From positions 1 to 64,000 of the forward strand of contig NZ_JQKX01000020.1 of assembly GCF_000746275.1 (NCBI RefSeq): a stretch of DNA of 64,000 bases. The letters run 5' to 3'. Source of the DNA: Thermopetrobacter sp. TC1. Its GTDB lineage: Bacteria > Pseudomonadota > Alphaproteobacteria > Rhizobiales > Aestuariivirgaceae. Made by a program: the position numbers and the translations under genes. The notes beneath the pieces were generated by a model, which worked only from the letters and a program-made list of their open reading frames with translations, was not told the origin of the DNA and searched no databases. This document shows, piece after piece, positions 17,327 through 27,310 of this stretch; position 1 is the first letter of the stretch, and every line of letters begins with the position of its first letter.

Positions 17327-19345
17327 GTGGATACGATCTTCTTAGCGATCGTCTTTTTGCCGCTCATCGGCGCCATGCTGGCCGGGCTGTTCGGCACGGC
17401 CGTGTTCCGCTATGCCGGATCGGCGCCGCCGCAGATCGCCGTGCACGAGGACGATGACGACGGCCACGGGCACCATCACGCCTATGACGGCCCGCGCTGG
17501 CCGATGATGCTCACCACGGGCATTCTCGTCTTCGTAGCGCTGCTGTCCTGGTATGCCTTCTTCGACGTCACCGCCGGCAATGTCTACAAGGTGACGGTGG
17601 CGGAATGGGTGCGCTCCGGCAAGCTCGTTGCCACCTGGGCACTGCGCATCGACACCCTCTCGGCGGTGATGCTGGTGGTGGTCACCACCGTCTCCGCGCT
17701 CGTGCACATCTACTCCCTGGGCTACATGGCCCATGATCCGCATCAGCCGCGCTTCTTTGCCTATCTGTCGCTGTTCACCTTCGCCATGCTCATGCTGGTG
17801 ACCAGCGACAACCTCCTGCAGATGTTCTTCGGCTGGGAGGGCGTGGGCCTGGCCTCCTATCTGCTCATCGGCTTCTGGTATACCCGGCCGTCGGCCAATG
17901 CCGCCGCGATCAAGGCCTTCGTCGTCAACCGCGTGGGCGATTTCGGTTTTGCGCTCGGCATCTTTGCCACCTTCGCCCTTTTCGGCAGCATCGAGTTCGA
18001 CACCCTTTTCGCCGCCGCGCCGGAGATGGCGGGCAAGACGGTGCCCTTCCTCTCCTGGCAGGTGGATGCGCTCACCTTAATCTGCCTGCTGCTGTTCATG
18101 GGCGCCATGGGCAAGTCCGCCCAGTTCCTGCTGCACACCTGGTTGCCCGACGCCATGGAGGGCCCGACACCGGTCTCCGCCCTCATTCACGCCGCCACCA
18201 TGGTCACCGCCGGTGTCTTCCTCGTCACCCGCATGTCGCCGTTTTATGAACTGGCGCCGCTGGCGCAGCAGGCGGTGGTCTTCATCGGCGCGGTGACAGC
18301 CTTCTTCGCCGCCACCGTCGGCCTGGTGCAGAACGATATCAAGCGCGTGATCGCCTATTCCACCTGCTCGCAGCTTGGCTACATGTTCGCCGCGCTCGGC
18401 GTCGGCGCCTATGGCGCGGGCATGTTCCATCTCTTCACCCACGCCTATTTCAAGGCGCTGCTCTTCCTCGGCGCCGGCTCGGTGATCCATGCCATGAGCG
18501 ACGAGCAGGACATCTGGCGCATGGGCGGGCTCTTCCCCTATCTCAAGAAGACCTGGGCGATGATGCTCATCGGCACCCTGGCGCTGACCGGCTTTCCGCT
18601 CACCGCCGGCTACTTCTCCAAGGATGCCATCATCGAGGCGGCCTTTGCCGCGCACACGCCCATGGGCACCTTTGCCTTCTGGCTGCTGGTCATCGCCGCC
18701 TTCTTCACCGCCTTCTACTCCTGGCGGCTGATGTTCGTGGTCTTTCATGGCAAGTCCCGCGCCTCGCGCGAGACACTGGCGCGGGTGCATGACAGCCCGC
18801 CGGTGATGCTGGTGCCGCTGTATGTGCTGGCGGCGGGCGCGCTGTTTGCCGGCTGGCTGTTCAAGGATGCCTTCATTGGCGAAAAGGCCGCCGAGTTCTG
18901 GGGCAAGGCCATCTATCTTGCCGCGGACAACGATGTGATGGAGGCCATGCATCATGTGCCCGGCTGGGTGAAGGCCGCGCCTTTCGTGATGATGGTCGGC
19001 GGGCTTGCGCTGGCTTTCCTCTTCTACATCGTTGCGCCGTCGCTGCCGGAGGCGCTGGCCCGTGCTTTCAGGCCCGTCTATCTGTTCCTGCTCAACAAGT
19101 GGTACTTCGACGAGCTTTATGACCGCATCTTCGTGCGTCCGGCCTTTGCCATCGGCCGCTTCCTGTGGCGCAAGGTGGATCAGAAGACCATCGACGGCCT
19201 CGGGCCGGACGGTGTCTCCGCCCGCGTGCTCGATGTCTCGACCTGGGCCTCGCGGATGCAGTCCGGCTACGTCTATCATTACGCCTTTGCCATGCTCCTC
19301 GGCGTGGCCGGGCTGGTGACCTATCTCATGGTGAGGGGAGGGTGA
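17327..19345 (+). CDS. nuoL: NADH-quinone oxidoreductase subunit L
   Basis: It is a proton-pumping antiporter-like subunit of 672 residues with about 16 helices and a long lateral helix. The block [43 protein letters not shown] is family-typical. It starts with GTG just behind the nuoK stop. Between helices 1 and 2 lies a loop of Asp then Gly/His ([11 protein letters not shown]) not usual for NuoL, which could bind metal or simply be a soluble loop. Confidence 0.96.
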   Translation: MDTIFLAIVFLPLIGAMLAGLFGTAVFRYAGSAPPQIAVHEDDDDGHGHHHAYDGPRWPMMLTTGILVFVALLSWYAFFDVTAGNVYKVTVAEWVRSGKLVATWALRIDTLSAVMLVVVTTVSALVHIYSLGYMAHDPHQPRFFAYLSLFTFAMLMLVTSDNLLQMFFGWEGVGLASYLLIGFWYTRPSANAAAIKAFVVNRVGDFGFALGIFATFALFGSIEFDTLFAAAPEMAGKTVPFLSWQVDALTLICLLLFMGAMGKSAQFLLHTWLPDAMEGPTPVSALIHAATMVTAGVFLVTRMSPFYELAPLAQQAVVFIGAVTAFFAATVGLVQNDIKRVIAYSTCSQLGYMFAALGVGAYGAGMFHLFTHAYFKALLFLGAGSVIHAMSDEQDIWRMGGLFPYLKKTWAMMLIGTLALTGFPLTAGYFSKDAIIEAAFAAHTPMGTFAFWLLVIAAFFTAFYSWRLMFVVFHGKSRASRETLARVHDSPPVMLVPLYVLAAGALFAGWLFKDAFIGEKAAEFWGKAIYLAADNDVMEAMHHVPGWVKAAPFVMMVGGLALAFLFYIVAPSLPEALARAFRPVYLFLLNKWYFDELYDRIFVRPAFAIGRFLWRKVDQKTIDGLGPDGVSARVLDVSTWASRMQSGYVYHYAFAMLLGVAGLVTYLMVRGG

Positions 19346-19349
19346 AGCG

Positions 19350-20864
19350 ATGTCCGAGTGGCCGATCCTTTCCGCCATCGTCTTTCTGCCGCTGATCGGG
19401 GCGCTGTTCATTCTCGCCATTCGCGGCGAGGACGAAATCGCCCTGCGCAACATCCGCTGGACGGCGCTGTTCACCACCGTCTTCACCTTAATCCTCGCCC
19501 TCATTCTCTGGAGCGGCTTCGACCCCGCCGCGCCGGGCTTTCAGTTCGAGGAGAAGTACGCCTGGTTCGGCCTGATGAGCTATCACATGGGGGTGGACGG
19601 GCTTGGGCTGCCTTTCGTGCTGCTCACCGCCTTTCTCATGCCCGGCGTGATCATCGCCTCCTGGCATGTGAACCGGCGGGTGAAGGAATACATGATCGCC
19701 TTCCTCGTCCTCGAAACCCTGATGCTCGGCGTCTTCGTTTCGCTGGATCTCGTGCTCTTCTACATCTTCTTCGAGGGCGGGCTGATCCCCATGTTCCTCA
19801 TCATCGGCGTCTGGGGCGGGCCGCGGCGCATCTACGCCACCTTCAAGTTCTTCCTCTATACGCTTGCCGGATCGGTGCTGATGCTGATCGCCATGATCGC
19901 CATCTATGTGCACACCGGCACCACTGACATCGCCGAGATTCTGGCCAAGCCCTCCACCATTCCCGCCTCCTTGCAATACTGGCTGTGGCTGGCCTTCTTC
20001 GCGTCCTTCGCTGTGAAGATGCCCATGTGGCCGGTGCACACCTGGCTGCCGGATGCGCACGTGGAGGCGCCCACGGCCGGGTCCGTGGTGCTGGCCGCCA
20101 TCCTGCTCAAGATGGGCGGCTATGGCTTCTTGCGCTTCTCATTGCCCATGTTCCCGGTGGCCAGCGAGTTCTTCGCACCGCTTGTCTTCGTCCTTTCGGT
20201 GATCGCCATAGTCTACACCTCGCTTGTGGCGCTGGTGCAGGAGGACATCAAGAAGCTGATCGCCTATTCCTCCGTGGCCCATATGGGATACGTGACCATG
20301 GGCATTTTCGCCATGAACAAGCAGGGGTTGGACGGCGCCATGTTCCAGATGATCTCGCACGGGCTGGTCTCCGGCGCCTTGTTCCTGTGCGTGGGCGTCA
20401 TCTATGACCGCATGCACACCCGCGAGATCGCCGCTTACGGCGGGTTGGTCAACCGCATGCCCATGTATGCCTTCATCTTCATGCTCTTCACCATGGCCAA
20501 TGTGGGCCTGCCCGGCACCACCGGCTTCATCGGCGAGTTTCTCTCGCTCACCGGCGCCTATCTTGCCAATACCTGGGTGGCCCTTTTCGCCACCACCGGC
20601 GTGATCCTTTCCGCGGCCTATGCCTTGTGGCTCTATCGCAACGTTGTTTTCGGCCCGCTGGAAAAGGAGAAGCTGAAGAGCATCACCGACATGACCTGGC
20701 GCGAGGCCGCGGTGCTGCTGCCGCTTGCTTTGCTGACCGTCTGGTTCGGCGTGCAGCCCGGCATTGTGACCGAGATGTTCAATTCCTCCGTGAATGCCCT
20801 GCTGACGCAGGTGCAGGCGGGCCTGGATGCGGCCGCCGCCGTGCAGCAGGCCGCCGTGCAGTGA
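19350..20864 (+). CDS. nuoM: NADH-quinone oxidoreductase subunit M
   Basis: It is an antiporter-like proton-pumping subunit of 504 residues. Helix patterns such as [39 protein letters not shown] and [32 protein letters not shown] contain the conserved Glu and Lys of the proton channel. It starts 4 bp after nuoL and is followed by nuoN after 22 bp. Confidence 0.97.
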   Translation: MSEWPILSAIVFLPLIGALFILAIRGEDEIALRNIRWTALFTTVFTLILALILWSGFDPAAPGFQFEEKYAWFGLMSYHMGVDGLGLPFVLLTAFLMPGVIIASWHVNRRVKEYMIAFLVLETLMLGVFVSLDLVLFYIFFEGGLIPMFLIIGVWGGPRRIYATFKFFLYTLAGSVLMLIAMIAIYVHTGTTDIAEILAKPSTIPASLQYWLWLAFFASFAVKMPMWPVHTWLPDAHVEAPTAGSVVLAAILLKMGGYGFLRFSLPMFPVASEFFAPLVFVLSVIAIVYTSLVALVQEDIKKLIAYSSVAHMGYVTMGIFAMNKQGLDGAMFQMISHGLVSGALFLCVGVIYDRMHTREIAAYGGLVNRMPMYAFIFMLFTMANVGLPGTTGFIGEFLSLTGAYLANTWVALFATTGVILSAAYALWLYRNVVFGPLEKEKLKSITDMTWREAAVLLPLALLTVWFGVQPGIVTEMFNSSVNALLTQVQAGLDAAAAVQQAAVQ

Positions 20865-20886
20865 TCGGGAGAGGGGAGACGCAAGG

Positions 20887-22323
20887 ATGAGTCATCTGGA
20901 CTTCACGGCAGCCCGGCCGGAGATCGCTCTGGCGCTGATGGCCATGGCGCTGTTGCTGTTCGGCGTCTTTCGCAAATCCCGCGTGGTCGATGCCGTCAAT
21001 ACCTTGGCGCTCATGGCCCTGGCGGCCACGGCCCTGCTTGTGCTGTTCGTGCCCGGCAGCGACCGCATCATCGCCTTTGGCGGCACTTTCATCGTCGATG
21101 CCATGGCGCGGGTGATGAAAATCCTCGTCATTTTCGCCGCCGGCATCGCGCTGGTCATGTCCGTGCATTACATGAAGTGGGAGCGCATGGAGCGCTTTGA
21201 ATATGCCGTTCTCATGCTGCTCTCTGTGCTCGGCATGATGGTGATGATTTCCTCCGGCGGGCTCATCACCCTCTATCTCGGTCTGGAGCTGCAATCGCTC
21301 TCCCTTTATGTGCTTGCGGCCATGCACAGGGAATCGGCGCGCTCTGCGGAAGCGGGCCTGAAATATTTCGTTCTTGGTGCGCTGGCTTCCGGCCTGTTCC
21401 TTTATGGTGTGTCGCTGGTCTATGGCTTTGCCGGCACCACCACCTTCGCCGGGCTCACCCAGGCCCTGAAAAGCGGCATTTCCATCGGCCTGATCGCGGG
21501 GCTCGTGTTCATCCTTGCCGCGCTCGCCTTCAAGATCTCGGCCGTGCCCTTTCATATGTGGACGCCTGATGTCTACGAGGGCGCGCCCACGCCCGTGACC
21601 GCCTATTTCGCCGCCGCGCCCAAGCTTGCGGCCATTGCCGTGTTCGTCCGCGTGCTCTATGAGGCCTTTCCACATGCCGAGGAGGCCTGGCGGCAGGTGA
21701 TCGTCTTCATGGCCATTGCCTCCATGCTGCTTGGCGCCTTTGCCGGCGTGGTGCAAAGCAATATCAAGCGCCTGCTTGCCTATTCCTCCATCGGCCATAT
21801 GGGCTTTGTCCTCGTTGGCCTTGCCGCCGGCGGGCAGGAGGGCCTGCGCGGGGTGATGATCTATCTCATCATCTATCTGGTCATGACCCTGGGTGTTTTC
21901 GCCGCCGTGATCGGCATGCGCCGGGATGGCCGCCCGGTGGAGGAGATCGAGGACTTTGCCGGTCTGGCCCGCACCAACATGGGGCTGGCCTTCGCCATTG
22001 GCGCGCTGATGTTCTCGCTGGCCGGCATTCCCTGGCTTGCCGGGTTCTTCGCCAAGTATTTCGTGCTGCTCTCTGCGGTGAAGACAGGGCTTGTGGCTCT
22101 TGCCATCATCGGCGTGCTCGCTTCCGTTGTCTCCGCCTTCTATTATCTGCGCGTGGTCAAGGTGATGTTCTTTGACGAGCCGAAGGAGCCGGTGGATCCC
22201 GCCCCCTTTGAGCTGAAGCTGATCACGGCGCTTTCGGTCATCTTCGTGCTCTTCTATGTGGTCTGGCCTGGCCCGGTCACGGCGCTGGCGCAGGCGGCCA
22301 TCCGGCCTTTCATCGTGCCGTGA
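20887..22323 (+). CDS. nuoN: NADH-quinone oxidoreductase subunit N
   Basis: It is the third antiporter-like subunit, with 478 residues. Typical blocks are LYLGLELQSLSLYVLAAMHRES, AVPFHMWTPDVYEGAPTPVTAYFAAAPK and YSSIGHMGFVLVGLAAG. I use the ATG at 20887, which has CAAGG close upstream; the frame upstream of it is noise overlapping the end of nuoM. This completes a 14-gene complex I set. Confidence 0.96.
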   Translation: MSHLDFTAARPEIALALMAMALLLFGVFRKSRVVDAVNTLALMALAATALLVLFVPGSDRIIAFGGTFIVDAMARVMKILVIFAAGIALVMSVHYMKWERMERFEYAVLMLLSVLGMMVMISSGGLITLYLGLELQSLSLYVLAAMHRESARSAEAGLKYFVLGALASGLFLYGVSLVYGFAGTTTFAGLTQALKSGISIGLIAGLVFILAALAFKISAVPFHMWTPDVYEGAPTPVTAYFAAAPKLAAIAVFVRVLYEAFPHAEEAWRQVIVFMAIASMLLGAFAGVVQSNIKRLLAYSSIGHMGFVLVGLAAGGQEGLRGVMIYLIIYLVMTLGVFAAVIGMRRDGRPVEEIEDFAGLARTNMGLAFAIGALMFSLAGIPWLAGFFAKYFVLLSAVKTGLVALAIIGVLASVVSAFYYLRVVKVMFFDEPKEPVDPAPFELKLITALSVIFVLFYVVWPGPVTALAQAAIRPFIVP

Positions 22324-22351
22324 GTGCGAGGGGGGCTTTTGCGCAAGGGTC

Positions 22352-23152
22352 ATGGGCACCGCCGGGCTTGCCACAGCGCCTTTGATCGTTCTTGACGCCG
22401 TGGATTCCACTCAGGCGGAAGCGCGCCGCCGCCTGCAGGCCAGGGAGAGCGGCGCCTGCTGGCTGCTCGCCCGCCGGCAGACGGCCGGGCGCGGCCGCAA
22501 GGGCCGGCAGTGGATCTCGCCCCCTGGCAATCTGCACCTGTCCCTGCTCTTGCCTCTTGATGAGAGCGGGCAGGGGGATGCTCTGATCACGCAGGCCTTT
22601 TTGCCGCAGCTGTCCTTCGTTGCCGCTTTGGCGGCGCACAAGGCCCTGTGTGCCGCGGCCATGCGTCATGGCCTGCCGCAGCTTCAGGGGCTGCTCGCCC
22701 TGAAGTGGCCCAATGACGTGCTGCTGGCCGAACGCAAGCTGGGCGGCATCCTGCTGGAGGCGGAAACGGCTTCTGCCCATCATCCCCCCGCGGTGATCAT
22801 CGGCTGGGGGGTGAACCTGGCTCAGGCGCCGGATGAGAAAGCCGTGCGCTGGCCGGCCGCTTCCTTGCAGGACGCCGGCCTTGCCCTGACGCCGGAAGCC
22901 TTGGCCCGCGGCATCGCCGATGCCTTTGCCCGCTGGTTCGATATCTGGCGCACGCGTGGCTTTGCGCTCGTGCGCGAGGCCTGGCAGGCCCGCGCCTGGG
23001 GCATGGGGCGCACGGTGCGTTTTGCCACGGAGCAGGCGATTGTCCACGGCCGCATGGAAGGGCTGGATGAAGACGGCGCCCTTCTGCTGCGCACCGATGA
23101 GGGCACAAGCATGCGTTTTCACGCCGGGGAGATCCTGCATCCCGGATTCTGA
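22352..23152 (+). CDS. birA: Biotin-[acetyl-CoA-carboxylase] ligase, no DNA-binding domain
   Basis: It attaches biotin to carboxyl-carrier domains such as the one in the carboxylase at 60348-62393. Visible motifs are DAVDSTQAEARRR, the biotinyl-AMP loop QTAGRGRKGRQWISPPGNL and LKWPNDVLLAERKLGGIL. It lacks the N-terminal helix-turn-helix of E. coli BirA, so it should be an enzyme only. The ATG at 22352 gives 266 residues. The nuoN-birA-RNase J order is common in alphaproteobacteria. Confidence 0.92.
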   Translation: MGTAGLATAPLIVLDAVDSTQAEARRRLQARESGACWLLARRQTAGRGRKGRQWISPPGNLHLSLLLPLDESGQGDALITQAFLPQLSFVAALAAHKALCAAAMRHGLPQLQGLLALKWPNDVLLAERKLGGILLEAETASAHHPPAVIIGWGVNLAQAPDEKAVRWPAASLQDAGLALTPEALARGIADAFARWFDIWRTRGFALVREAWQARAWGMGRTVRFATEQAIVHGRMEGLDEDGALLLRTDEGTSMRFHAGEILHPGF

Positions 23153-23286
23153 TCCCGAAAAACCCCGGTACGGCTCCTCAAGGAGGAAAAACGCACGCGC
23201 CCTTGAAACCCTCTGCCAGAGAGGGCAAAAGGGCAGGCGGGTTCCGGGCGGCGCATGAGCCGGGGCAGGGGGCAGGATGAGACATC

Positions 23287-24984
23287 ATGGCATCGTCACA
23301 ACGACACGACATCGCGCATGACGGCGGAGATCTCGTGCTGCTGCCGCTGGGCGGCACGGGCGAGATCGGCATGAATCTCTATCTCTATGGCTATGGCCAT
23401 GGTGATCGCCGCGAATGGATCATGGTGGACTGCGGCGTGATGTTCGGGGATGAGACCACCCCCGGCGTGGAGGTCATCGTTCCGGACATCCGCTTCATCG
23501 AGGAGCGTAAGGAAGATCTCCTCGGCATCTTCATCACCCACGCGCATGAGGATCACATCGGCGCCATTCCCTGGATCGCCCATCGGCTGGATGTGCCCGT
23601 TTATGCCACGAAGTTCGCCCTGCTTCTCATGGAGCACCGGCTGGAGGAAACCGGCTGGGCGGGGGATGTGGAGCTCATCGAGGTCAAGCCGGGCAGCCGC
23701 ATCCGCGCCGGGCAGTTCGAGGTGGAATATGTGCCCGTCACCCATTCGCTGCCGGAGCCCAATGCCCTGGCCATCCGCACGCCGGCTGGCACCGTGGTGC
23801 ATACCGGTGATTTCAAGGTCGATGAGCATCCGGTCATTCCGCCGCGCTTTTCCTTCGAGCGCCTGCGCGCCATCGGCGATGAGGGCGTGGAAGCGCTGAT
23901 CTGTGATTCCACCAACGCCGGCAAGGAAGGGCGGAGCCCCTCCGAGACCGATGTGGCGAAAAGCCTGGAGGAGATCATCGCTCAGGCGCCCGGGCGTGTG
24001 GCGGTCACCACCTTTTCCTCCCATGTCGCGCGCATCAAGGTGGTGGCCGAGGCCGCGCGCCGGCACGGGCGCGATGTCGTGGTGGCCGGTTATGCCATGC
24101 GCCGCGTGATTGAGGCGGCGCAGAAATGCGGCCTGCTGGATGAGGGCCTGCAGTTTCTCGATGAAGAGGCCTTCGGCTTTCTGCCGCCGGAAAAGGTCGT
24201 TCTGCTCTGCACCGGCTCTCAGGGCGAGCCGCGCGCGGCGCTTTCCCGCATAGCCGATGACATCCATCCCCGCATCGCGCTTGAGAAGGGCGATATCGTC
24301 ATTTTCTCTTCCTTCACCATTCCCGGCAACGAGAAGGCGGTGATCGGCGTGATGAACCGGCTGGCCCTGCTCGGGGTGGAAGTCATCGCCAACACACCGG
24401 AGCGGCTGGTGCACGCCTCCGGCCATCCGCGCCGCGAGGAACTGGCGATCATGTACGATCTGGTGCGGCCCAAGCGCTTAATCCCCATGCATGGCGAACC
24501 CTGGCACATGATGATGCATGCGGAATTCGCCCGCGCCCGCGGCATTCCGGAAGTGGCGCAGATGCTGGACGGGCAGATGCTGCGTATCGCCCCGGGACCG
24601 GCCGAGATTGTCGGCGAGGCCGTTTCTGGCCGTCAGTTCGTGGACGGACGGCTTCTTGTGCCCGGCGAGAAGGGGCCGGTGCAGAAACGGCGGCGGCTGT
24701 CTTTCGTGGGTATCGTCGTGGTCTCCGTGGCGCTGGATGGCAAGGGCAACATCCGCGGGCCGGCCCAGATTGTGGTTGAGGGCCTGCCGGAAAAAACCGC
24801 CGATGGCCAGCTCATGGAGGACGTGCTGCTCGATGCCGCCGATGAGGCGCTGGAGAACATGGGGCGCGCCCGCAGGCGCAATGACGAGATGGTCATCGAA
24901 ACCCTGCGCATCGCCGTGCGCCGCGCCGCCGTGGCCGAATGGGGCAAGAAGCCGGTCGTGCACATCCTCGTGCAGCGGGTATGA
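23287..24984 (+). CDS. rnj: Ribonuclease J (metallo-beta-lactamase fold)
   Basis: It is a 5'-3' exo- and endoribonuclease acting in RNA maturation and turnover. The zinc site HAHEDHIGA is followed by the later His and Asp ligands (VTHSLPEPNA, VHTGDFKVD), the beta-CASP domain and a C-terminal region (VHASGHPRREELAIMYDLVRPKRLIPMHGE). Its 565 residues are normal. It lies 134 bp after birA and is likely the last long gene of the transcription unit. Confidence 0.95.
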   Translation: MASSQRHDIAHDGGDLVLLPLGGTGEIGMNLYLYGYGHGDRREWIMVDCGVMFGDETTPGVEVIVPDIRFIEERKEDLLGIFITHAHEDHIGAIPWIAHRLDVPVYATKFALLLMEHRLEETGWAGDVELIEVKPGSRIRAGQFEVEYVPVTHSLPEPNALAIRTPAGTVVHTGDFKVDEHPVIPPRFSFERLRAIGDEGVEALICDSTNAGKEGRSPSETDVAKSLEEIIAQAPGRVAVTTFSSHVARIKVVAEAARRHGRDVVVAGYAMRRVIEAAQKCGLLDEGLQFLDEEAFGFLPPEKVVLLCTGSQGEPRAALSRIADDIHPRIALEKGDIVIFSSFTIPGNEKAVIGVMNRLALLGVEVIANTPERLVHASGHPRREELAIMYDLVRPKRLIPMHGEPWHMMMHAEFARARGIPEVAQMLDGQMLRIAPGPAEIVGEAVSGRQFVDGRLLVPGEKGPVQKRRRLSFVGIVVVSVALDGKGNIRGPAQIVVEGLPEKTADGQLMEDVLLDAADEALENMGRARRRNDEMVIETLRIAVRRAAVAEWGKKPVVHILVQRV

Positions 24985-25005
24985 CCTCTCGCCCATGGCC
25001 CCGCT

Positions 25006-25038
25006 GCCCTTCGGCTTTTTTTTTTTTTAGCGAAGGGC
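25006..25038 (+). terminator. Hairpin with a 13-T run in its loop after rnj
   Basis: GCCCTTCG (25006-25013) and CGAAGGGC (25031-25038) are perfect reverse complements, and the loop is GC plus thirteen T and AG. A normal terminator has the T-run after the stem. Transcription may end within the T-run before the stem can form, or the stem may serve as mRNA 3' protection. Confidence 0.35.
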
Positions 25039-25139
25039 ATCATGTGCATATGACGGATCTATAATGGATCAGAGCGCTTTTTGACAGCGCACATGCCGCA
25101 GCGGTATTTTCAAGACCGGAACAGCCAGGGAGGAAGACC

Positions 25140-25301
25140 ATGAAAAAACCGGAAGAGAACGGGAAGGAGAAAAGGAGCAGGGAAGAGGAAGAGCTTGAAA
25201 GGGCCCGCATCGAGCGCTGGACATCCTCGCCGCCTGCGGATGTGGTCAAGCATTTTGTCGAAGGCATCAAGAGCGGCAAGATCAAGATCGAGCGCAATTG
25301 A
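25140..25301 (+). CDS. Small charged protein downstream of RNase J
   Basis: The 53-residue frame begins MKKPEENGKEKRSREEEELE and ends ADVVKHFVEGIKSGKIKIERN. It has a GGGAGGAAG site 5-8 bp before its ATG, and composition changes from a Lys/Glu-rich first half to an amphipathic second half. It follows rnj on the same strand. I do not recognise a family. The clean ribosome site and non-random composition support a real small gene. Confidence 0.5.
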   Translation: MKKPEENGKEKRSREEEELERARIERWTSSPPADVVKHFVEGIKSGKIKIERN

Positions 25302-25312
25302 TAGGCTGTTTT

Positions 25313-25401
25313 GGCACACAAGGGCGCCACTAACATCCCATCATGATGGAGGAATCAGGGCATCACGCATGACAATAGGAAGCGCCGGGCCCTTGTGCGC
25401 C
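25313..25401. repeat. 13-bp inverted repeat with 63-bp spacer
   Basis: GGCACACAAGGGC (25313-25325) and GCCCTTGTGCGCC (25389-25401) match as an inverted repeat at 12 of 13 positions. It lies between the small protein gene and the end of the broken hicB-like gene. No target duplication is seen. Confidence 0.4.
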
Positions 25402-25402
25402 A

Positions 25403-25795
25403 TCACGCCGCGTGTTCAGCAACGAAGCGTGCCATCCATTCAATAAAGGCCTTGCGGGTCATGCCACGACGCTTCGCCTATGCATCGATAAAGGCGAGCA
25501 CACCTTCGTCCAATGTAAGATTGGCGCGCCGCGCCTTGCCGGTAAGCTTCAATAGCGGCACGCTGGTGATGGCAAGGGCGCCTTCAGGCAGGCGGACCTT
25601 TTCCAGCGGTGTCGGCTCCGGCAATGCGCCGTTCATTTCCACGGCCGCATCCGCCAAAGCGTCCACGGCGTTGGACAAGGTCTCTTCCACGGTTTCGCCC
25701 ATGGCAACAACGCCAGGCAGGTCCGGAAAAGTCACGCCATAAGCGCCCGCTTCCCCGTCCAAAACAGCGGGATAGCGTCGACAAAGGACAGCCAT
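25403..25795 (-). pseudogene. HicB-like antitoxin gene interrupted by an in-frame TAG
   Basis: The N-terminal HicB fold is clear (YPAVLDGEAGAYGVTFPDLPGVVAMGETVEETLSNA, residues 8-45). After residue 105 a TAG (25478-25480) ends the frame in ...LAFIDA. The same frame then runs on for 24 residues, AKRRGMTRKAFIEWMARF, exactly the ribbon-helix-helix tail expected for HicB, before a TGA at 25403. No hicA-like toxin gene lies on either side. It begins 28 bp after purB on the same strand. It may be a dead antitoxin or yield a shortened product without its DNA-binding end. Confidence 0.7.
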
Positions 25796-25823
25796 TTCTC
25801 AGCCCCCGGTAAAGACAAGCCTC

Positions 25824-27131
25824 TCATACCTCCCCGAACACGCGCTTGAAGATCGTGTCCACGTGCTTGGTGTGATAGGAGAGGTCGAAGAGGCTTTCCA
25901 GCTGCGCGTCCGTGAGATACTTCCGCACATCCTCGTCCTGTTTCAGGAGATCGAGGAAGTTGCCCTTGCCCTCCCAAACCGGCATGGCGTTGCGCTGCAC
26001 CACGCGATAGGCCTCCTCGCGGCTCATGCCGGCCTGCGTCAGCGCCAGCAGCACCCGCTGCGAATGAATGAGCCCGCCCAGCAGGTTGAGGTTCTTCTTC
26101 ATGCGCTCGGGATAGACCACCAGCTTCTCGATGACGCCTGCCAGACGGCGCAGCGCGAAATCCAAATGCACCGTGGTGTCGGGCCCGATGCCGCGCTCAA
26201 CGGAAGAATGCGAGATATCCCGCTCATGCCACAGCGCCACGTTCTCCAGCGCCGGAATCACGCTCATGCGCACAAGGCGCGCAAGGCCTGTCAGGTTTTC
26301 GGTCAGGATGGGATTGCGCTTGTGCGGCATGGCGGAAGAGCCCTTCTGCCCGGGCGAGAAATATTCCTCCGCCTCCAGCACCTCCGTGCGCTGCAAATGC
26401 CGGATTTCCACCGCCAGCCGCTCAATGGAGGAGGCGATGACCGCCAGCGTGGCAAAGAACATGGCGTGCCGGTCGCGCGGGATCACCTGGGTGGAGATGG
26501 GCTCCGGCTTAAGCCCCAGCTTCTTCGCCACGTATTCCTCCACATAAGGGTCGATGTTGGCAAAGGTGCCCACCGCGCCGGAAATGGCGCAGGTGGCCAC
26601 CTGATCGCGCGCAAACTGCAGCCGCTCCTTCGCCCGGGAGAATTCGGCATAGAAGGTGGCAAGCTTCAGGCCGAAGGTGGTGGGCTCGGCATGAATGCCA
26701 TGGCTGCGGCCGATGCAGACGGTGTCCTTGTGCTCAAAGGCGCGTTTCTTCAAGGCTGCCAGCACCAGGTCGAGATCGTCCAGAAGGATATCCGCAGCGC
26801 GGGTGAGCTGCACGTTAAAGCAGGTGTCCAGAACATCCGAGGAGGTCATGCCCTGATGCACGAAGCGCGCTTCTGGCCCCACGATCTCGGCGAGATGGGT
26901 GAGAAAGGCAATGACGTCGTGCTTCACCTCGCGCTCGATTTCCTCGATGCGCTGAACATCAAACTGCGCCTTTGAGCCCTTCTCCCAGATGACCCTGGCC
27001 GCCTCTTTCGGAATGACGCCCAGCTCCGCCTGGGCTTCCGCCGCATAGGCCTCAATCTCGAACCAGATGCGAAACTTTGTCTCCTGCGACCAGATATCGG
27101 CCATTTCGGCCCGGGTATAGCGCGGTATCAT
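25824..27131 (-). CDS. purB: Adenylosuccinate lyase
   Basis: It acts twice in purine synthesis, releasing fumarate from SAICAR and from adenylosuccinate. The fumarase-superfamily signature [11 protein letters not shown] is intact, as are [15 protein letters not shown] with the catalytic His and [12 protein letters not shown]. The 435-residue length and [15 protein letters not shown] start are typical. A hicB-like pseudogene follows closely downstream. Confidence 0.97.
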   Translation of the reverse strand: MIPRYTRAEMADIWSQETKFRIWFEIEAYAAEAQAELGVIPKEAARVIWEKGSKAQFDVQRIEEIEREVKHDVIAFLTHLAEIVGPEARFVHQGMTSSDVLDTCFNVQLTRAADILLDDLDLVLAALKKRAFEHKDTVCIGRSHGIHAEPTTFGLKLATFYAEFSRAKERLQFARDQVATCAISGAVGTFANIDPYVEEYVAKKLGLKPEPISTQVIPRDRHAMFFATLAVIASSIERLAVEIRHLQRTEVLEAEEYFSPGQKGSSAMPHKRNPILTENLTGLARLVRMSVIPALENVALWHERDISHSSVERGIGPDTTVHLDFALRRLAGVIEKLVVYPERMKKNLNLLGGLIHSQRVLLALTQAGMSREEAYRVVQRNAMPVWEGKGNFLDLLKQDEDVRKYLTDAQLESLFDLSYHTKHVDTIFKRVFGEV

Positions 27132-27310
27132 GGATGACCCTCGTTTCAGGATGTTTTGCCGTCATGCCCGGATTCACCCGGTCAGGGCGAACAGGGCGCG
27201 GGCATGAGTGTTTTGCGTAACCTCAAGGCGGGGCTTAGCAAAGGTGCCGTTGCCCCGCAATGGAAGGCATGCGGCCAGGTGAAAAGAGACGCCGGGAATG
27301 TGGAAAGGCT

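Noticed and set aside
18077-19504. 475-codon minus-strand frame opposite nuoL and nuoM.
   Set aside because: Shadow frame of two certain membrane-subunit genes; composition is the complement of hydrophobic codons.
20779-22410. 543-codon minus-strand frame opposite nuoN.
   Set aside because: Shadow of nuoN, with His/Gln/Gly-rich noise and no motifs.
27160-27212. CATGCCCG...CGGGCATG inverted repeat between purB and the antiporter gene.
   Set aside because: Arms are short with a loop of over 30 bases and no T-run; too weak to call as a terminator or repeat.
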